From NCBI GenBank assembly GCA_051294375.1, contig CM119267.1, forward strand, positions 21,825,486-21,889,485: 64,000 bases of DNA, written 5' to 3'. This document shows positions 11,631 to 24,240 of the stretch, one piece after another (the first letter of the stretch is position 1; each line of letters starts with the position of its first letter). The position numbers were made by a program, and so were the translations under genes. The stretch comes from Paraspadella gotoi. Lineage: Eukaryota > Chaetognatha. The notes beneath the pieces were generated by a model. That model saw nothing but the letters and a program-made list of their open reading frames with translations. It was not told the origin of the DNA and did no database searches.

Positions 11631-12117
11631 ATTTCGTTAACGGAGGTAGAGAGGGGGCGAGAGCATAACTTCTCTCTCTTTCTCTCTCTTTAATTATCTA
11701 TCGTAGTCACTGCGTGTTCGTCCCTGCTTTTCTCTGCACGCTGTTCTCTTCTGTCGTCTTGTCGCGCTCTTGTCTCTCGTCTTCTCTCTGTTCTTCTCTC
11801 GTCGTCGTCTCTGGTGCTTCCTCTCTTGTCTTTCGGTCCTCTCTTCTCTCGTGTGGTGTCTTCTCCCTCTCGTCCCGATTCTCATGGCGCTAAATTGTTG
11901 TGTTGTTTTTTGGTAGAAATTTGGGATATTTTTTTCCTTCTAAAGAACTTGTATGATAATTACCATTTATTACTCGCGCTTTTACTCAATACAAAGAATC
12001 CCATAATTTCGATCGCGGCAGAATTTTTTCTGTGGAATTTATTTGCTTCTTCCCTTTCATCCTCTCTCGCCGTTCTCTGCTCCGTCTCGATCTCTCTCCT
12101 TGCTCTCTCTCTCACTT

Positions 12118-12164
<47 letters not shown>

Positions 12165-12769
12165 GTCTTCTCTCCTCTCTTCTCTTTCTGCTCTCTCTCT
12201 CTCTCCATCTCTGTCGTCTCTGCACTCATACACGCATTTGTTTTGTTTTATTGACGTATCATCGCCATCAGTTAATGACTATCATCACAGCAGTGAATGA
12301 CTTGATCATCGCTATTCAATTAATGGTGATATCATTCGAATCAATAATTCAGATTCCTATTACATCAATAAATTACTATTACAGTCAATCAATTATTATT
12401 ACCTCAATCATTTAGCTAATACATCAAATTTCTTTTTTTCCCGGTTTTTTCAATGTAATTTCTTTGATAGTGGGCTCTGGCTCGATCTTGATCTTTTAAG
12501 ATTTTTTTATTTTATGTCTCCTTTCTCTCTCTCTCTCTCTCTCTTTCACTCTCTCTCTCTCTTCTCACTCTCTCTCTTCTCTCTCACTCTCTACTCTCTC
12601 TTGCTCACTTCTTCGTTCTCTCCTCTCTCTCTTTTTTATGCAATAGCGACGATCCTTATGCTTTTAAGATTTTTTAACTTGGCATTCATTTGTTCAGACT
12701 TTCGATTCCGTCAAAACTGTTATATCTAGCTTCTCTCACTCACTTTCCGTACTGGCTCACAGAAATTTC
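11631..12769. repeat. long TC-rich region
   Basis: TC-rich tracts at 11665-11880, 12060-12225 and 12520-12635, separated by AT-rich DNA with ATCA-type repeats. Long plus-strand frames are Ser/Leu repeat translations. Confidence 0.85.
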
Positions 12770-13932
12770 ATCGTCAATGCTGTACATGGGGTTAAAATAA
12801 ATAAAAGATATCAAGTGAAATGGTGACTCATATTTTTTTCATTTAAACTCATTTCCACTGGGTACGTGTTTTCCACTGAAACTTTGTATATCAAAGCTTC
12901 GCACACACAGTTTTCCTACTCCACACACAAAATTTCAAACTCAATCTATCGCATTCCAATTATGATTAATGTAGAGTATTTATTGGTTAAAATAAGTAAA
13001 AAGATTTTGAGTAAATTCGACTTATGTTTTTTTCCATTTAAACTAATTTCACCACGTCACGACGATCCATTTCGGAAAACTTATCATATGCCAGCATTTA
13101 ATGCACACACTATTCACTACTACACACAATAAATTTTAATTCCAATCCAAAACCAGCCGCAATGCACCGAGGTCTTATTTGGAGCTTTTGCTAGAGATGG
13201 GACGGATGGTGGCATCGGACTGGATTGACTACAGTTAATTAATTATTGGATTAATTTATTTACTAATTGATCTATATTAACTGAGTTAACTATTTGATTT
13301 ATTAATACAATCCTGCATATACATTTATATAAAGGAAAAAGAAAGCATAAATCAATTAGTTAAAACAGGTTTTTTGTTTTTTTCTGCATTTAAACTCATT
13401 TTCCACTGAAACTATTCCATCCGAACTTGATTTCCTGTTCAATCACCACACAATTGCCACCGCACATACAAAATTCCAGGTCAATCACGGCCATTCCACT
13501 CATGAGCAATTGTGTTCAAATAGTGGGAATAATGTTATTTTTTTGTGTTGTTATTCCATTTAAAATCTCATTGCCACTCGGAGACGAATCCATCGAAACT
13601 TCATATCCAGGGCTGCAATCACACACTCTACCTTCCTACACCACAAAATGTCTCATTTATAAATGTCTATCCATCCAATCACGAGTTAATGTGGTGTTTT
13701 ATTGCTAGAGGTGGGACTGGAACGGAACGGACGGACAGGACGGACGACGGACGGACGGACAACAGACAGACGGAACGGACGGACATCATTTTTTTTGCAC
13801 TAATTTTATCATAAGTTCGATGTTCTAGGACATATATAAGTGGTCAATGTGGCCACAATATTGAGGGGCGGACGGACGGACTCCGAAAAATGGAGTTATA
13901 GGAGTCGGATCTGCTGATAAGCAGATCCGACT
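12770..13932 (+). repeat. family C imperfect tandem array with terminal hairpin
   Basis: The box CATTTAAACTCATTTCCACT recurs at 12840, 13035, 13387 and 13557, about 170-195 bp apart with one unit diverged. Each box is followed by conserved CACACACAAAAT and CAATC...CACGA-type blocks. The array runs into a GGAC tetranucleotide tract (13735-13790) and ends in a perfect 13-bp hairpin with a 4-nt loop at 13903-13932, then CTAAAAAAGGG. Short open frames are not protein-like. A related module lies inside family D (21120-21230, 45480-45590). Confidence 0.6.
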
Positions 13933-14868
13933 AAAAAAGGGACGAGGTCTTTATTCTCTGCAGAATCTTTTGACTCTGAAAAGTCGTTCTCTCCATCGCC
14001 GTCGGAGGAACGCAGTAAATCTTGATGGCTTTTCTGACGAGATGATCGCTGACTGACAAAAGACTAACGGAATGATCTCTGATCGAAAGGAGATCGAGAA
14101 AAAAGAGGAGATACAAAATGGAAAAATAAAAAAAAAAGCTTCGTATCAAATTGGTTGGCTGCTAACAAGTTAGTTGGGATTGCTTGGCCGCTAACGAGTT
14201 GGCATATTGTCCCAATACATTTTACAGCTAACATTCATGAATTAATCTGTCAAGCCCATCTATGAATAATTTGCATCATATCTGTTCTCTGATTGTTTAA
14301 ATCGTTTAAATCGTTTAAATCACTATATCAAACGGGGATTGATTGAAAACAGTCTTAACTTACCAATGATTGGGTGAGTCGTCGGTGGCTGAATCGTGTT
14401 TAAGATGGCGCCTAAGATCAAAGTCGGAGCCGCGACCATCTTGTTTTGTTTTCAATGGAGGCGCAGGATCGCGCGTCTTTGGACCTTTTGTTTATATATT
14501 TTTTTTTGGTTTATTTTGTTAATCGATGGAATGTTTTGTTTTTTTAAGTAACAACGAGACAACTTTTTTTTTTTAAATAGTTTTTTTTTGATGTTTTTTT
14601 AATGCAACGACTTTTTTTTTTGTAACGACAACTTTTTTTTAAAAATTAATATCACGTACGTGTTTTTTTCGGTCGAGATATTTTTTTTTCACTTTTTATT
14701 GTGACAATAAACTTTTTTTTGTTTATTTTTTTTTTAAATTTCGCTATCGGTGATCTTTTGTTTATTTTTAGGAGGCTTTGTTGATTCACCGATGGCGACG
14801 CGACGACCTTGGGTGTGATGCACTATAAAAAAAAATAAGAGAATAAAATTAATAAATGAAAGAATTTA

Positions 14869-14909
<41 letters not shown>

Positions 14910-15919
14910 TGCTCATCGTCACCGTCGTTCACCAAAATTTCTTTTTGGGAGCGAAAAGGGGAGAAAAAGATAAATATTTGTTTAAAAAAAGCGGATCAAA
15001 TAGAATTAAGAAAAAACGGTTTAAAAAAATAAATAAAGAAATAAAAGAGAAAAAATTCAATTTAAAATTCAATTTACTCCGAAAAAAAAATGGGAACATG
15101 ATTCCATCCTTCGTTTATTCATATTTTTTTTTTTAGATATACCCAGAAGTTTAACCCACACCCCCTTGTTAAAATATTTTACATCTCTGGATAATTGCTA
15201 GATTTTAACAAATCCAATATCTACAAAACTTTTACTATTAAACTATTAAAGCACAAACATTAACAATAGTAAATACTTCATTAATTTTTAAATAAATTAT
15301 AAAAGGTATGCAGCAAAATGTGCAGCTCCTCGCTGCTTTTCCCTCTCAGTCTTCACCGGGGCGTTTTTTTTTTTCTCGGGGAAAAGTTTAATTTTAGATT
15401 AAATCGTAATTAAATTTCGCAACTTTCCCTCTGATTAATTTAATTCTATAATTTTTTTTTTGCAACTCGTTCGAAACCCTGCAACGACTGATTAAAAAAC
15501 TTTCTCTCTCTCTTTTCACGATATCAAGGTGAAGGGATCAGCTCTGATTTTAATTAGCGAGCGCCTTTCATTCTATTCGACCTTTTTTTTAATCCCAATT
15601 TTCTTCCTCTTTTTTTCTTTTTTTCTTTCTTTTTTTTTTAGATTTCTGTCGATCTCGGGCTTCGCTTATTTTCTTTCTTCCTTCCTTCCTTCTCTCCCTT
15701 TCTCCCTCTCTCCCTCTCTCTCCCCCGCTCCATTTCTTTCCCCCCCCTTTACTCCTCCTCTTTCCCGACAGAAAATCTTCGAAAAGATAATTTTGTCTCT
15801 CAATTCTTTCGCTAAAAGCCACTTTATTTTTTTTTCCTCTTTTCTCCAATCTCGTCGCCCCCCCCTCCAAAATTTATTTTTATTTCGAATTTGACTTTGA
15901 TATATCTTGTAGTGTTTCC
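13933..15919. other. no gene recognised; T-rich with (AATC)n
   Basis: AT-rich. A CpG-containing patch at 14390-14480 has AAGATGGCGCC, resembling a YY1-type promoter motif, but no exon follows. (AATC)n lies at 14873-14908. 15590-15860 is pyrimidine-rich. Confidence 0.55.
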
Positions 15920-16124
15920 GGCTCTCTTTTTCAAAAGCGCCCCATTTCTGTTCTAAACCTTATTTTAATCTTAATATTTAACCTTAATCTATTATCAAAC
16001 ATAAAACCTAATCCCTAACCATAATCTCCAACCTTAATTCCTAATTTTTATTTAATATTTAATACTTTAAAAAATTTAATTCCGAATTACAGATGATATT
16101 GGACGCTTTGGGAAAATAAGGCCC
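15920..16124 (+). mobile_element. family T MITE-like repeat, telomere-like core
   Basis: It starts GGCTCTCTTTTTCAAAAGCG and ends CGCTTTGGGAAAATAAGGCC. The core has degenerate CCTAATCCCTAACC-type units and is AT-drifted. It has the same orientation as the 4567 copy. Confidence 0.65.
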
Positions 16125-16915
16125 AGTAATTAACGCTGATTGATGCAGATTCGAGATGGTGCGAACGAAAACAGTTGCTGGGAGGAATCCGTTAAAAGAG
16201 GAGCTATTAATAGATTGACAAGTGAGGAAGAAGGGAGGTATTAATTCTGGACGGGGAGGGAATTAAAACGGGAGAAAAAAAGGCAGGAATGGAAGGGAGA
16301 AAAGTTTAGCGGAGATGAAAGGAATATGAGAAAGGATGAAGATGGAAGAGAAAGGAAAGAGAGAAGATGAAAGGAAAGGAACAAAATATGGCTAGAATAG
16401 GAGAAAGAAAAGAGAAAGACTGACAAAATTAGAAGGAAGGAAAGAAAAAATATTAGCTAAGAATAAAAGGAGAGATGATAGCAGAAATGGAAGGTAGCAA
16501 AAAAAAAACCGACGACCAAAAGAGGAAGAAAGAAAAGTCAAAGACTGACAAAATTAGAAGGAAGGTAGAAAAAGAAGCCAGAGGAAAAGAAAAGAATGAG
16601 TGAGTGAGTGGGAATGAGAATTGAGGAAAGAATGTAAGACTCGTTTCGTCTCAAAGAAAATTCCTTCGGCTCAGAAACTTTTTTTTTCTCCGGTTTCATC
16701 ATCGAGAAAATAGAAAGAAAATTTCGGGGGAAAAAAAGGGAAAAAAATATTTAAAAAAAAAAGAAAATGGAAAATGGCCGGAGAGGAAAAAAAAGAATTC
16801 CCGAAAAAAAAATAATAAAATGGATGGAGAAAAAATGCTTAAGAAAAAAAATGGAGGGAATTAAAAAAAAAAGAAGAAAAAAGGAAAAGATATGAAAAGG
16901 CGATTCCTTAAAAAA

Positions 16916-16955
<40 letters not shown>

Positions 16956-16979
16956 ATTCATGGATAAAAAAAAGAAAAT
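16125..16979. repeat. purine-rich DNA with (AAAG)n
   Basis: GGAAAG-rich sequence at 16225-16640 and A-rich sequence with AAAG repeats at 16914-16955. No gene seen. Confidence 0.8.
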
Positions 16980-17390
16980 CAGAAACGGTAATTCAAATGT
17001 GTTGCGCCGCATTGACTGCCTTATCACGTGTATTTCTCGTGACATGATAAGATAGGATATGACATGACATGGCGTGACATGATATGACGTGACATTACAT
17101 GACTACAATAACTTTCTTAGCCCATGTATTTTTGACATGCACTGCATCAAAATTCCGTCCTTTATTCTATTTTAGTTTTAGGATTTCCTGAAGGCGGCGC
17201 TTGCAGTCATTTAGATTTGAGGTTTTTTTCTGTCTTAACAAATGAGCAACCAACTATATAAGCAAATTATATGCATTAGTAACATAAGTGGGACAGACCA
17301 ATGGACAGACATACCGACGGACCGACGGACCGACAGACCGACCGAAAAGTGACTTGCTCCGCGAGTACTCGCGGCGCAACTAAAAAAGGG
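16980..17390 (-). mobile_element. family B element, Helentron/HINE-like, complete copy
   Basis: Read on the minus strand it has a terminal hairpin (perfect 16-bp palindrome CCGCGAGTACTCGCGG at 17359-17374), a GGTCGGTCTGTC-type microsatellite, a unique body, a short TCATGTCAC-type tandem tract and the far end. GTTGCGCCGC occurs inverted near both ends, as subterminal inverted repeats. There is no open frame. A non-autonomous Helentron-type (HINE) identity is inferred from hairpin, subterminal repeats and internal microsatellite; other DNA transposons remain possible. Confidence 0.6.
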
Positions 17391-17789
17391 AGATAAAAAT
17401 GATGGTCGAAATCAATTTCGGAATTCGATGCCAAAATGAAAACCGAGCTCGTTGTCGTCGTCGTTGTTGTCGTTGTTGTCGTCGTCGTCATCGTTGTCGT
17501 CCTTATTGTCATTATTGTTCTTTTTATCATCTCTGTCCTCGTTGTTTTAATATTTTGATATAATATAAGATAAGATAATTCAATCTATTAACTAAAGATT
17601 ATTTAATATATATAATATATATTTGTAATAGATAATTCAATATATTAACTAAAGATTATATAATATAAATAATATATATTTGTTCGGGAACAGAAAGCAA
17701 TCTAACCTTGTGTTGTGTAGATGCACCCTCTATTTCCAGAAAACAACACTGACGTCCCCATCACAAAAAGATAAATAATATTATATTTA
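17391..17789. other. no gene recognised; GTC/GTT tract
   Basis: GTC-type triplets at 17450-17500, then AT-rich DNA with a tandem TATTAACTAAAGATTA-type unit at 17585-17675. Confidence 0.6.
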
Positions 17790-17950
17790 AATGAAATTGG
17801 TACAATCAATATAAAAATTATCCATTCATTTAATAAATAAGCTATCTTGCCCCTGACTTTGGACAGGCTTTGGTGGTTTAAGGCCTCCATCACTCTTTCA
17901 AGATAATGACATAGCAGGTCCCTGCAAGCTTTCAATCAAGACTCTCAATT
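17790..17950 (-). mobile_element. family A element
   Basis: Reverse orientation. TGAAATTGGTACAATCAATA begins the copy, followed by TTATCCATTCATTTAATAAA, CCTGACTTTGGACAGG and TTTCAATCAAGACTCTCA. It is one of the cleanest copies of the core. Confidence 0.65.
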
Positions 17951-19291
17951 ATATTTAAATATTTAACACAAAAATATTTTAACAAATAAATATAATCATA
18001 AATAATAGTTATGCTAATTCTAAAAAATAAAAAATAAAAAATAAAAAATAAAAATAGTGAAAATAGTAATTTTGCAACTTTCATATGATATTATAATTTA
18101 CGCACAGTCAAAATATTTTCATAACAATTTCCCTCGTCGTTTAGGCCGCAGAAGACAAAAATTTAGCTATAACTTCATCGCGGACAACGAATTTCCTTTT
18201 TGGTTTTATTTATTGCAACGTACGACGAACGTACAATTTACGTACATGTCAGTAATTATTACGATGACCCGTACATAATCAAGGCAGTCGTCTTTCCCGT
18301 CATCGCCTTTCGGAATTCGGATCTCCGGCATTTTCTTCCAGTTCCCTCCCGACCCTGGATGACCTTTGACCCGACGACCTCACCTCTTCCCCCCACTCCT
18401 TCCACCGTTAGCCCCCCCCCTTTCTTCTCCTTATGCGGAACCACGAAATGTCAACGCCGTCTTATCGGCGATGTTGCTATATTTAGCAACGAGACTGGAA
18501 CCGGTGGAAACACACCGGCCCACCCCCATGGATCCGTTGCACCTTTTTCCCAATCCAAGCCAATCGACTCCGGAGGCCAAAAGTAGCCCGAAATGTCCAC
18601 TTTGTCGACGGCAGCCTTGGACCGACCAACGTTAAGAAACTCTTCCGCGAATGTCCGCCAAAAAAACAAACAACCAAAATAGATAAGGACTTCTCGATGA
18701 TGAAAACGACAACAACGACAAAGAGGACGAGGTAAAGGACATCTCCCGGTCGATACCCGGAAAATTAGCATCGGAAAAACACATCGACGACGACGACGAC
18801 GAATCCGATAGGAAATGTTTTTTTTTTTCCTCAAGAACGAGAGATCCGGCCACCTGAGTCACCTGAGTCACCCGAACGTCTGACCTGTTTCCGCTTTCTT
18901 TTACGATCGCTGCGAAAATTCCATTCAATACTGTGGCAATTTTTGACTAAATCCCGGTATAGACAATAGTTTATATTTGTATGAAAACTGTACCTCAGTT
19001 AACAGAAGCATACCAGCGTTTCGAAGTCTCAGTGCAGAAAAAAAAAAAAAGAAAAAGAAAATCGATATGTAACAGAAAAGATTTTAATCCTTTTAAATTG
19101 TTTTCAAGTTGTTAAAAATGGCATTTTTAGAAAAAAATAATTGTTTGAAATGAAATTTTGTAGCCATTTTAAAAACAGAAGTTAAGTTATCAAACACAAA
19201 ATTCTTGGCCGAAATCACCAACCATACAGAATAAATAATACATGGCCCCCAACTCTGACCCCAGGAAATCCATCCATTCATTGGAAAAGCG
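17951..19291. other. no gene recognised; CpG-richer island 18280-18900
   Basis: The middle part is open on both strands (128 codons +, 127 codons -) with unremarkable peptides. One plus frame contains CPLCRR but stops soon after. Flanks are AT-rich. It may hold a decayed gene. Confidence 0.4.
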
Positions 19292-19642
19292 GGCTTATAT
19301 TCCCAGAACTCCCCATTTAATCTTAAATTCGGAATTAGATAATTTTGTTAGGTTAAAGATAGGGTTAAAGGTTTAGGTTTAGGATTAAGATAGGGATTAT
19401 GTTAGTGATTAAGGTTAGCGACTTGGTTTGTAATTAAGGTAAGGGATTTTGTCTAGGGAATAGCATTAAGAGTTACAGGTTAGGGTGAATTATCCTCAAT
19501 TAAAGAATAATTAAGGATAATTAATGATTAAGTTAGCATTAAGGATTAGGGTTTATAAGTTTATATTTGGATTAAATATTAAGGTTAAAATTAAATTCTG
19601 AGATAAAAGAACAGAAATGAGGCACTCTCGGAAAATAGAGCC
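19292..19642 (-). mobile_element. family T MITE-like repeat, telomere-like core
   Basis: This copy is inverted relative to the 4567 copy. It starts GGCTTATATTCCCAGAACTC and ends GCACTCTCGGAAAATAGAGC. The core reads TTAGGTTAAAGATAGGGTTA-like on the plus strand. At 351 bp it is the longest copy. Confidence 0.7.
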
Positions 19643-20048
19643 GTAAAAACCAACTCCCAAAACCATTCGCGAAATCCGAAAAGAAAAAAAAAAAAGAAGT
19701 GAGCGATTGATTTCGGATTCTTTTTCTTTTTCTTTTTCTTTTTCTTTTTCTTTTTCTTTTTCTTTTTCTTTTTCTTTTTCTTTTTCTTTTTTTTTCAAAT
19801 TGGTTTTCGATACTTTTTCTCTCAGGTCAAAACATCCATCGATATTATTGGGACCAAGTCAGTTGCCACCCTTTCCAGCGAGACCCGGCCACACCGCGTT
19901 GGCGCGTCCAGCTTTGCCATTGCTTTCTCTCGCCACCTCGCTTCCGCTGGCGACAGAGAATCTAGATTTGTAGAACCGCGTTGTCCTTGGAACTTTGGAC
20001 ATTGGCTGAGAACGACCAATTGTAATCTTATCTATGCATCTTGGAGAT
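19643..20048. repeat. (CTTTTT)n hexanucleotide array at 19718-19795
   Basis: About 12 units of TCTTTT, then a unique GC-richer stretch with no called gene. Confidence 0.9.
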
Positions 20049-21334
20049 ATGTCATCTCCCAAACTCCGGCCCCACGGGGCGGCTCTAGGGCGGCCCCAGG
20101 GCAGACTGTTCCAGGGGGCCCCCCCAGCAGCAAATGTCATCCTGGAGGGCGCGCCCCTCTGATTGCTCAGGGGGCGCCCCAGGGGGGTTCCCCCGGGGCC
20201 ACAACATTTTGGGTGTCTATTAGGGGCGGCCCCTAATGCTTCAGCCCATGGGTGGCCAAAAAAAGTCTCCCCTGGGGTAACCCCTGGTGGAGCAAAAAAA
20301 AATGCTCCCACCAGGCGCCGAGTTAAAGAGAGGCCAAAGTTTAGATGAGATAAATATACTTTTTGATTATGTTATCATATCTGAAATATTTTTTCCTGTC
20401 TGTTACTCTTCTCTTTTCTCTTTCTCTTTTGTTTTTCTCTCTCTCTTTTTTTCTCTCTTTCTTTTTCTCATTCTCTCTTTTCTTTTTTTTTTTCTCTCTC
20501 GTCTTTTTTCTCTCTCTCTTTCAAGACTTGTTTTATGTAACTGAATTAATATACATTTTTTTCAAATTATTGTTAACCTCATTTATTCCATATTTTATCT
20601 AAAAATTATAATATTTGTATTTTTTAACCATTATTTATTTCAGTTAAAGATATAGAAACAAGTTTTAACAAACAATGTAGGAGGTAGCCCACAAAAATTT
20701 AGTGGTAAAAAGCTAATCAGTCATTTGTTTTAATTTTTTTAATCTTTTTTTTCTTTTTTTTTTTTTTTTTTCTTTTTTTTGTGGATGGATATACTGATAG
20801 ACTGACATGATAGAGAGAGACTAATTTTTTTTAGAAAAATATTCATAAATTTGATTTTAAAGAAATTAAAATAAATCAACCAAACAAATAATGGGCAGGT
20901 GACGGTGACAGACCTCCTTAATCATTATGGAGTCCCCCAAAAAAACAATAAAAACTATTCATCAACATTAAAGAGTTCTACATCGTAAAATACATTTTTT
21001 TTAATGTTAAGATTTGTAATTAAGAATCGTAAGTTTGTAGATTGGCTTTAAGAGGAACTCACGTTGTTTAAGTTAGAGGCTGGACGATTTGAGAGAGAGA
21101 GTGAGCAAAACTTTATATCTAGCTCAATCACATACTTTTTACCCCACACATAAAATTTTATTCCAATCCATTTATTTAATCACGAATAATTGGAGTTTAA
21201 TGCTAAATGATGGGACAGACTTAAAAACTGATATTAATTACTTAATCATTAAATATTTTTTTATTTAAATTATTTTTATAAGTTTATCTATAAAATTAAA
21301 ACCATCCTACTCTTTATTCTATTATTTAAATTCA

Positions 21335-21745
21335 TAACACTTAAAGCCTGTCCAAAGTGAGCGGGGCAAGATAGCTATTTATTAATGAACTGGATAATTT
21401 TTATATTTGGTTGTACCAATTTCATAAAATTTAGCTCCTTGTATTTTGATGCTAGTGGGAGTAAATAAGTATTCCCCGATCTAATACTTAAGGGAGTGGT
21501 CTTTCATACAATTGAAACATTCTTTGAAATATTTTCCACTTCATGATAGGGAGCCAGGTACTCCTGGGAGTGAATAAACGGGACTGTGAGAGAGTCTTTG
21601 TTGAAAGCTTGCAGGACCTGCTATGTCATTATCTTGTAAGAGTGATGGAGGCTTAAACCACCAAGCCTTGTTCCAAAGTCAGGGCAAGATAGCTTATTTA
21701 TTAAATGAATGGATATTTTATATTGGTTGGTACAATTTCATAATG
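21335..21745 (+). mobile_element. family A element inserted in family D copy 1
   Basis: This block of about 400 bp is missing from the matching site in family D copy 2, so it is a later insertion and shows the element length. It has two direct copies of GGGCAAGATAGCT...TACCAATTTCATA-type sequence, at its left (about 21352-21430) and right (about 21662-21745), with a unique middle. This resembles an LTR-like or dimeric layout. Confidence 0.65.
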
Positions 21746-21929
21746 AATTAGATAAAATTTTGTGTGTGGATAGACAAGTATGCAAGTGAAAGTGAGTTTT
21801 AATGAAAAACAAAGTTACTGTTACTTGAACATTTTAAAAAAAATTTTTGCACTTCTTTTCTCTCTTTTTTATTTCTATTGATGAAATTATTAATTAGCTA
21901 ATTGTTAAGTTGATTTGTTGACCAAATTA

Positions 21930-22425
21930 ATTAATTAACCAATTATCCCGTGTCCAAATATCTAGGTTGACCAATTTATGCAGTTGACCAAATTATGACT
22001 GTTGACTAATTAGCAAATTAACCAATTATATACCAGTTGACAATTTATTGCCAGTTGACAAATCTATGCAATGACCATATTATGCCAAGTTGACCAAATT
22101 ATGCGAGTTGAATGAATTATGCCAAATGATTAACTATGAAGTTTATCAATATGAAAGTTTACCAAATTATAAAAGTTACCAAATTATAAAGTTTCCAAAT
22201 TATAAAGTTTGCAAATTATGAAGGGTTAACCAAATTAAGCAAGTTAACTAATTAAAAAAAAAATTACGCAAAATATGAAAGTTTACCAAATTATAAAAGT
22301 TACCAAATTTTTAAAAAAAGTTGATTAAATTTATATCAGTTGACCGAATTTATGTCAGTTGGACCACAATATGTCATTTGACTAAATTATGCAGGTGACC
22401 AACATTATGCAAGTTGGTATTGGTG
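21930..22425 (+). repeat. AT-rich minisatellite inside family D copy 1
   Basis: Degenerate units of 16-18 bp around AGTTGACCAAATTATGC and a variant with AAAGTTTACCAAATTAT. The array is part of the mobile unit, since copy 2 has it too. Confidence 0.75.
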
Positions 22426-22810
22426 GGCAGCTATTGGTTCATAGAATTGATTTATTGAAGTGAAAAATATATTTTTATTTTTATATTATTATAATTGAAA
22501 GATGAAAAATAGAAAATAATAGAGGAAAGAAAGAGAGAGGAGAAGAAAGAGAGAGTAGAGGGAAAGAGAGATAGGAGGGGAGAGAGAGCCTTCAGGGGCA
22601 GAAGAAAACCATCCCCTGGGGTAGCCCCCGGGGAAAGGTTTTTCTAGCCGCGGGGATCCCTTCGGAGTGGCCCTTGGGCGCCAAAAAAAGAGGCTAAGGG
22701 GGCCGCCCCTAGGCGGTAAGGATTTGCCTGCCCCTCGGGCCGCCCCGGGGCCACCGCCCCGCGGGCCGCCCCAGCACAGCCCCGGGAGAAGCGATTCTGA
22801 AGGATGACAT

Positions 22811-22927
22811 TACTGATGATCTTTAACTTTGTAAGCGCAGGATTGCTGAGGCGCTTGGGAATGGAGAGTGACATTTCTCTCCTCTCTCTCTCTCTCTCTC
22901 TCTGCTCTCTCCTCTCTCTCTTCGTCT

Positions 22928-22969
<42 letters not shown>

Positions 22970-23369
22970 CTTTCTCTCTCGGATTTCCTGAAAGGTCAAT
23001 GATGAAGGTCCGGGTTGTTCAGCGCAGCGGCTCGCCTGGTGGTATATAAAACCGACCGGAAAAGAATGGACTAGGGAAAGAAGCCGGGTTCTTGGCGCGG
23101 CGAGGCGGGCCAGCGCCAGCAGCCGCCGCTGCCAGCAGGCCGCCCTGCCAGCCCCGCGGCCGATTCCGTCCATAATGGACGTTGATGACCGCGACCGACG
23201 TTCGGGGCCATGGGGCCATGGGGCCATGGGGCCATGGATCATGTTCTGGACTCGATTGCCCTTCTTTTTCATCCCCTTTACTCTTTTCCTTTCACTTCCT
23301 CCCTCTTTTCTTATCATTTCCTTTTTTTTTATTTTCTCTTCACTTCCTATTCTCTTTCTATTGTTTTTC

Positions 23370-23418
<49 letters not shown>

Positions 23419-23429
23419 ATCAATATAAT
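22811..23429. repeat. (TC)n tracts, GC-rich patch and CATGGGGC repeat
   Basis: TC at 22878-22980 and 23370-23416. 23085-23170 is GC-rich. 23205-23238 has about four tandem GGGGCCAT 8-mers. A minus-strand 164-codon frame spans these but is repeat-dominated. Confidence 0.7.
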
Positions 23430-23650
23430 ATTATCCATTATTCAGTAAAATAGCAAGGTTCCTTTCCCCTGACTGTGAACACAGAACAGACTATGGAAGA
23501 TAAAGGCCTCACTCTCACTAGAAAATAACCTCGCAGGACCCAGCCAGCCTTCAATCAAGACTCTCTCACAGTCCAGTTCATAAACTCCGAGAGCGCCTGG
23601 GCTCAGAATCAATAATATTTTTATAAACAGTTTTAATTGTATAAAAGGTT
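23430..23650 (-). mobile_element. family A element
   Basis: Reverse orientation and diverged. TTATCCATTATTCAGTAAAA, CCCCTGACTGTGAACA, GCCTTCAATCAAGACTCTC and a final TTTTAATTGTATAAAAGG match the order of the 8930 copy. Confidence 0.55.
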
Positions 23651-24240
23651 CGCTCCGTGATCATTTTCGACCTGCTCAACCTCCCCTCCAGCATTACCAT
23701 CCCCTTTTCCTCCTTCTTTCCTCTTTCTTTCCTCTTTTCTCCTTCTTTCCTCCTCCTTACGCTCCTTCTTCCTTTCTCCGCTCGACAATAAACCGTAAAT
23801 CATTTCCACTCCCTTTTTTTTTTTTTCTTTTTTTTTTCCTTTTTTTCTTCACGATTTTTGTTCCTCCCATTTTCCTCCGATATTTTCGACTAGCTCTTCC
23901 CTCCGTTCTTTTCCTCACCAACTCGGCCAATATATCCGGCTTCCATTTCGCTTCCTGCTCCCCAGCCCCCACCCTCCCACGACCACCACGGGGTCACTCT
24001 CCACATACCACTTTTTGCCGAGACTAAAAATCTTCAAGTTCTTCTTTTCTCTGAAGACGACGGGGATTAATCAGTTGTCATGACGACAAGAGGAGAATTA
24101 ATTACCCGTCGTCGTCGTCGATGTCGTCGTTATCATTGTCTTCGTCGTCGTAGTCGTTCGTCGTCGTCATCGTTGTCGTCGTTGTCTTTTGTCGTCGTCA
24201 TCGTCGTCTTTCGTCGTCGTCTTCAAAAATATCTTTGGAG
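23651..24240. other. no gene recognised; pyrimidine-rich then (GTC)n
   Basis: C/T-rich DNA at 23690-23990, then GTC/ATC triplets at 24100-24220. Confidence 0.65.

Larger units (their letters stand above)
20049..22810 (+). mobile_element. family D large repeat, copy 1
   Basis: This 2.76-kb unit aligns end to end with 44429-46783. Its termini are inverted: ATGTCATC at the left and GATGACAT at the right. The first and last 250-300 bp are very GC-rich and full of self-complementary motifs such as GGGGCGGCCCC-like and CCCCTGGGG-like runs. The centre is AT-rich with a tandem array. No protein is recognisable, so it looks like a non-autonomous DNA element. Many one-base indels separate the copies. 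Copy 1 also carries a family A insertion. Confidence 0.7.

Noticed and set aside
14400-14480. AAGATGGCGCC as a promoter with first exon
   Set aside because: The motif resembles YY1 sites near start codons, but no open frame or donor follows, and GGCGCC is common across the window.
18366-18635. CPLCRR motif in a plus-strand frame, reminiscent of the RING of a peroxin such as PEX12
   Set aside because: The spacing from an upstream PTP and PLHL is suggestive, but the frame stops a few residues later and no second zinc-binding half is found in any frame. Too weak to call.
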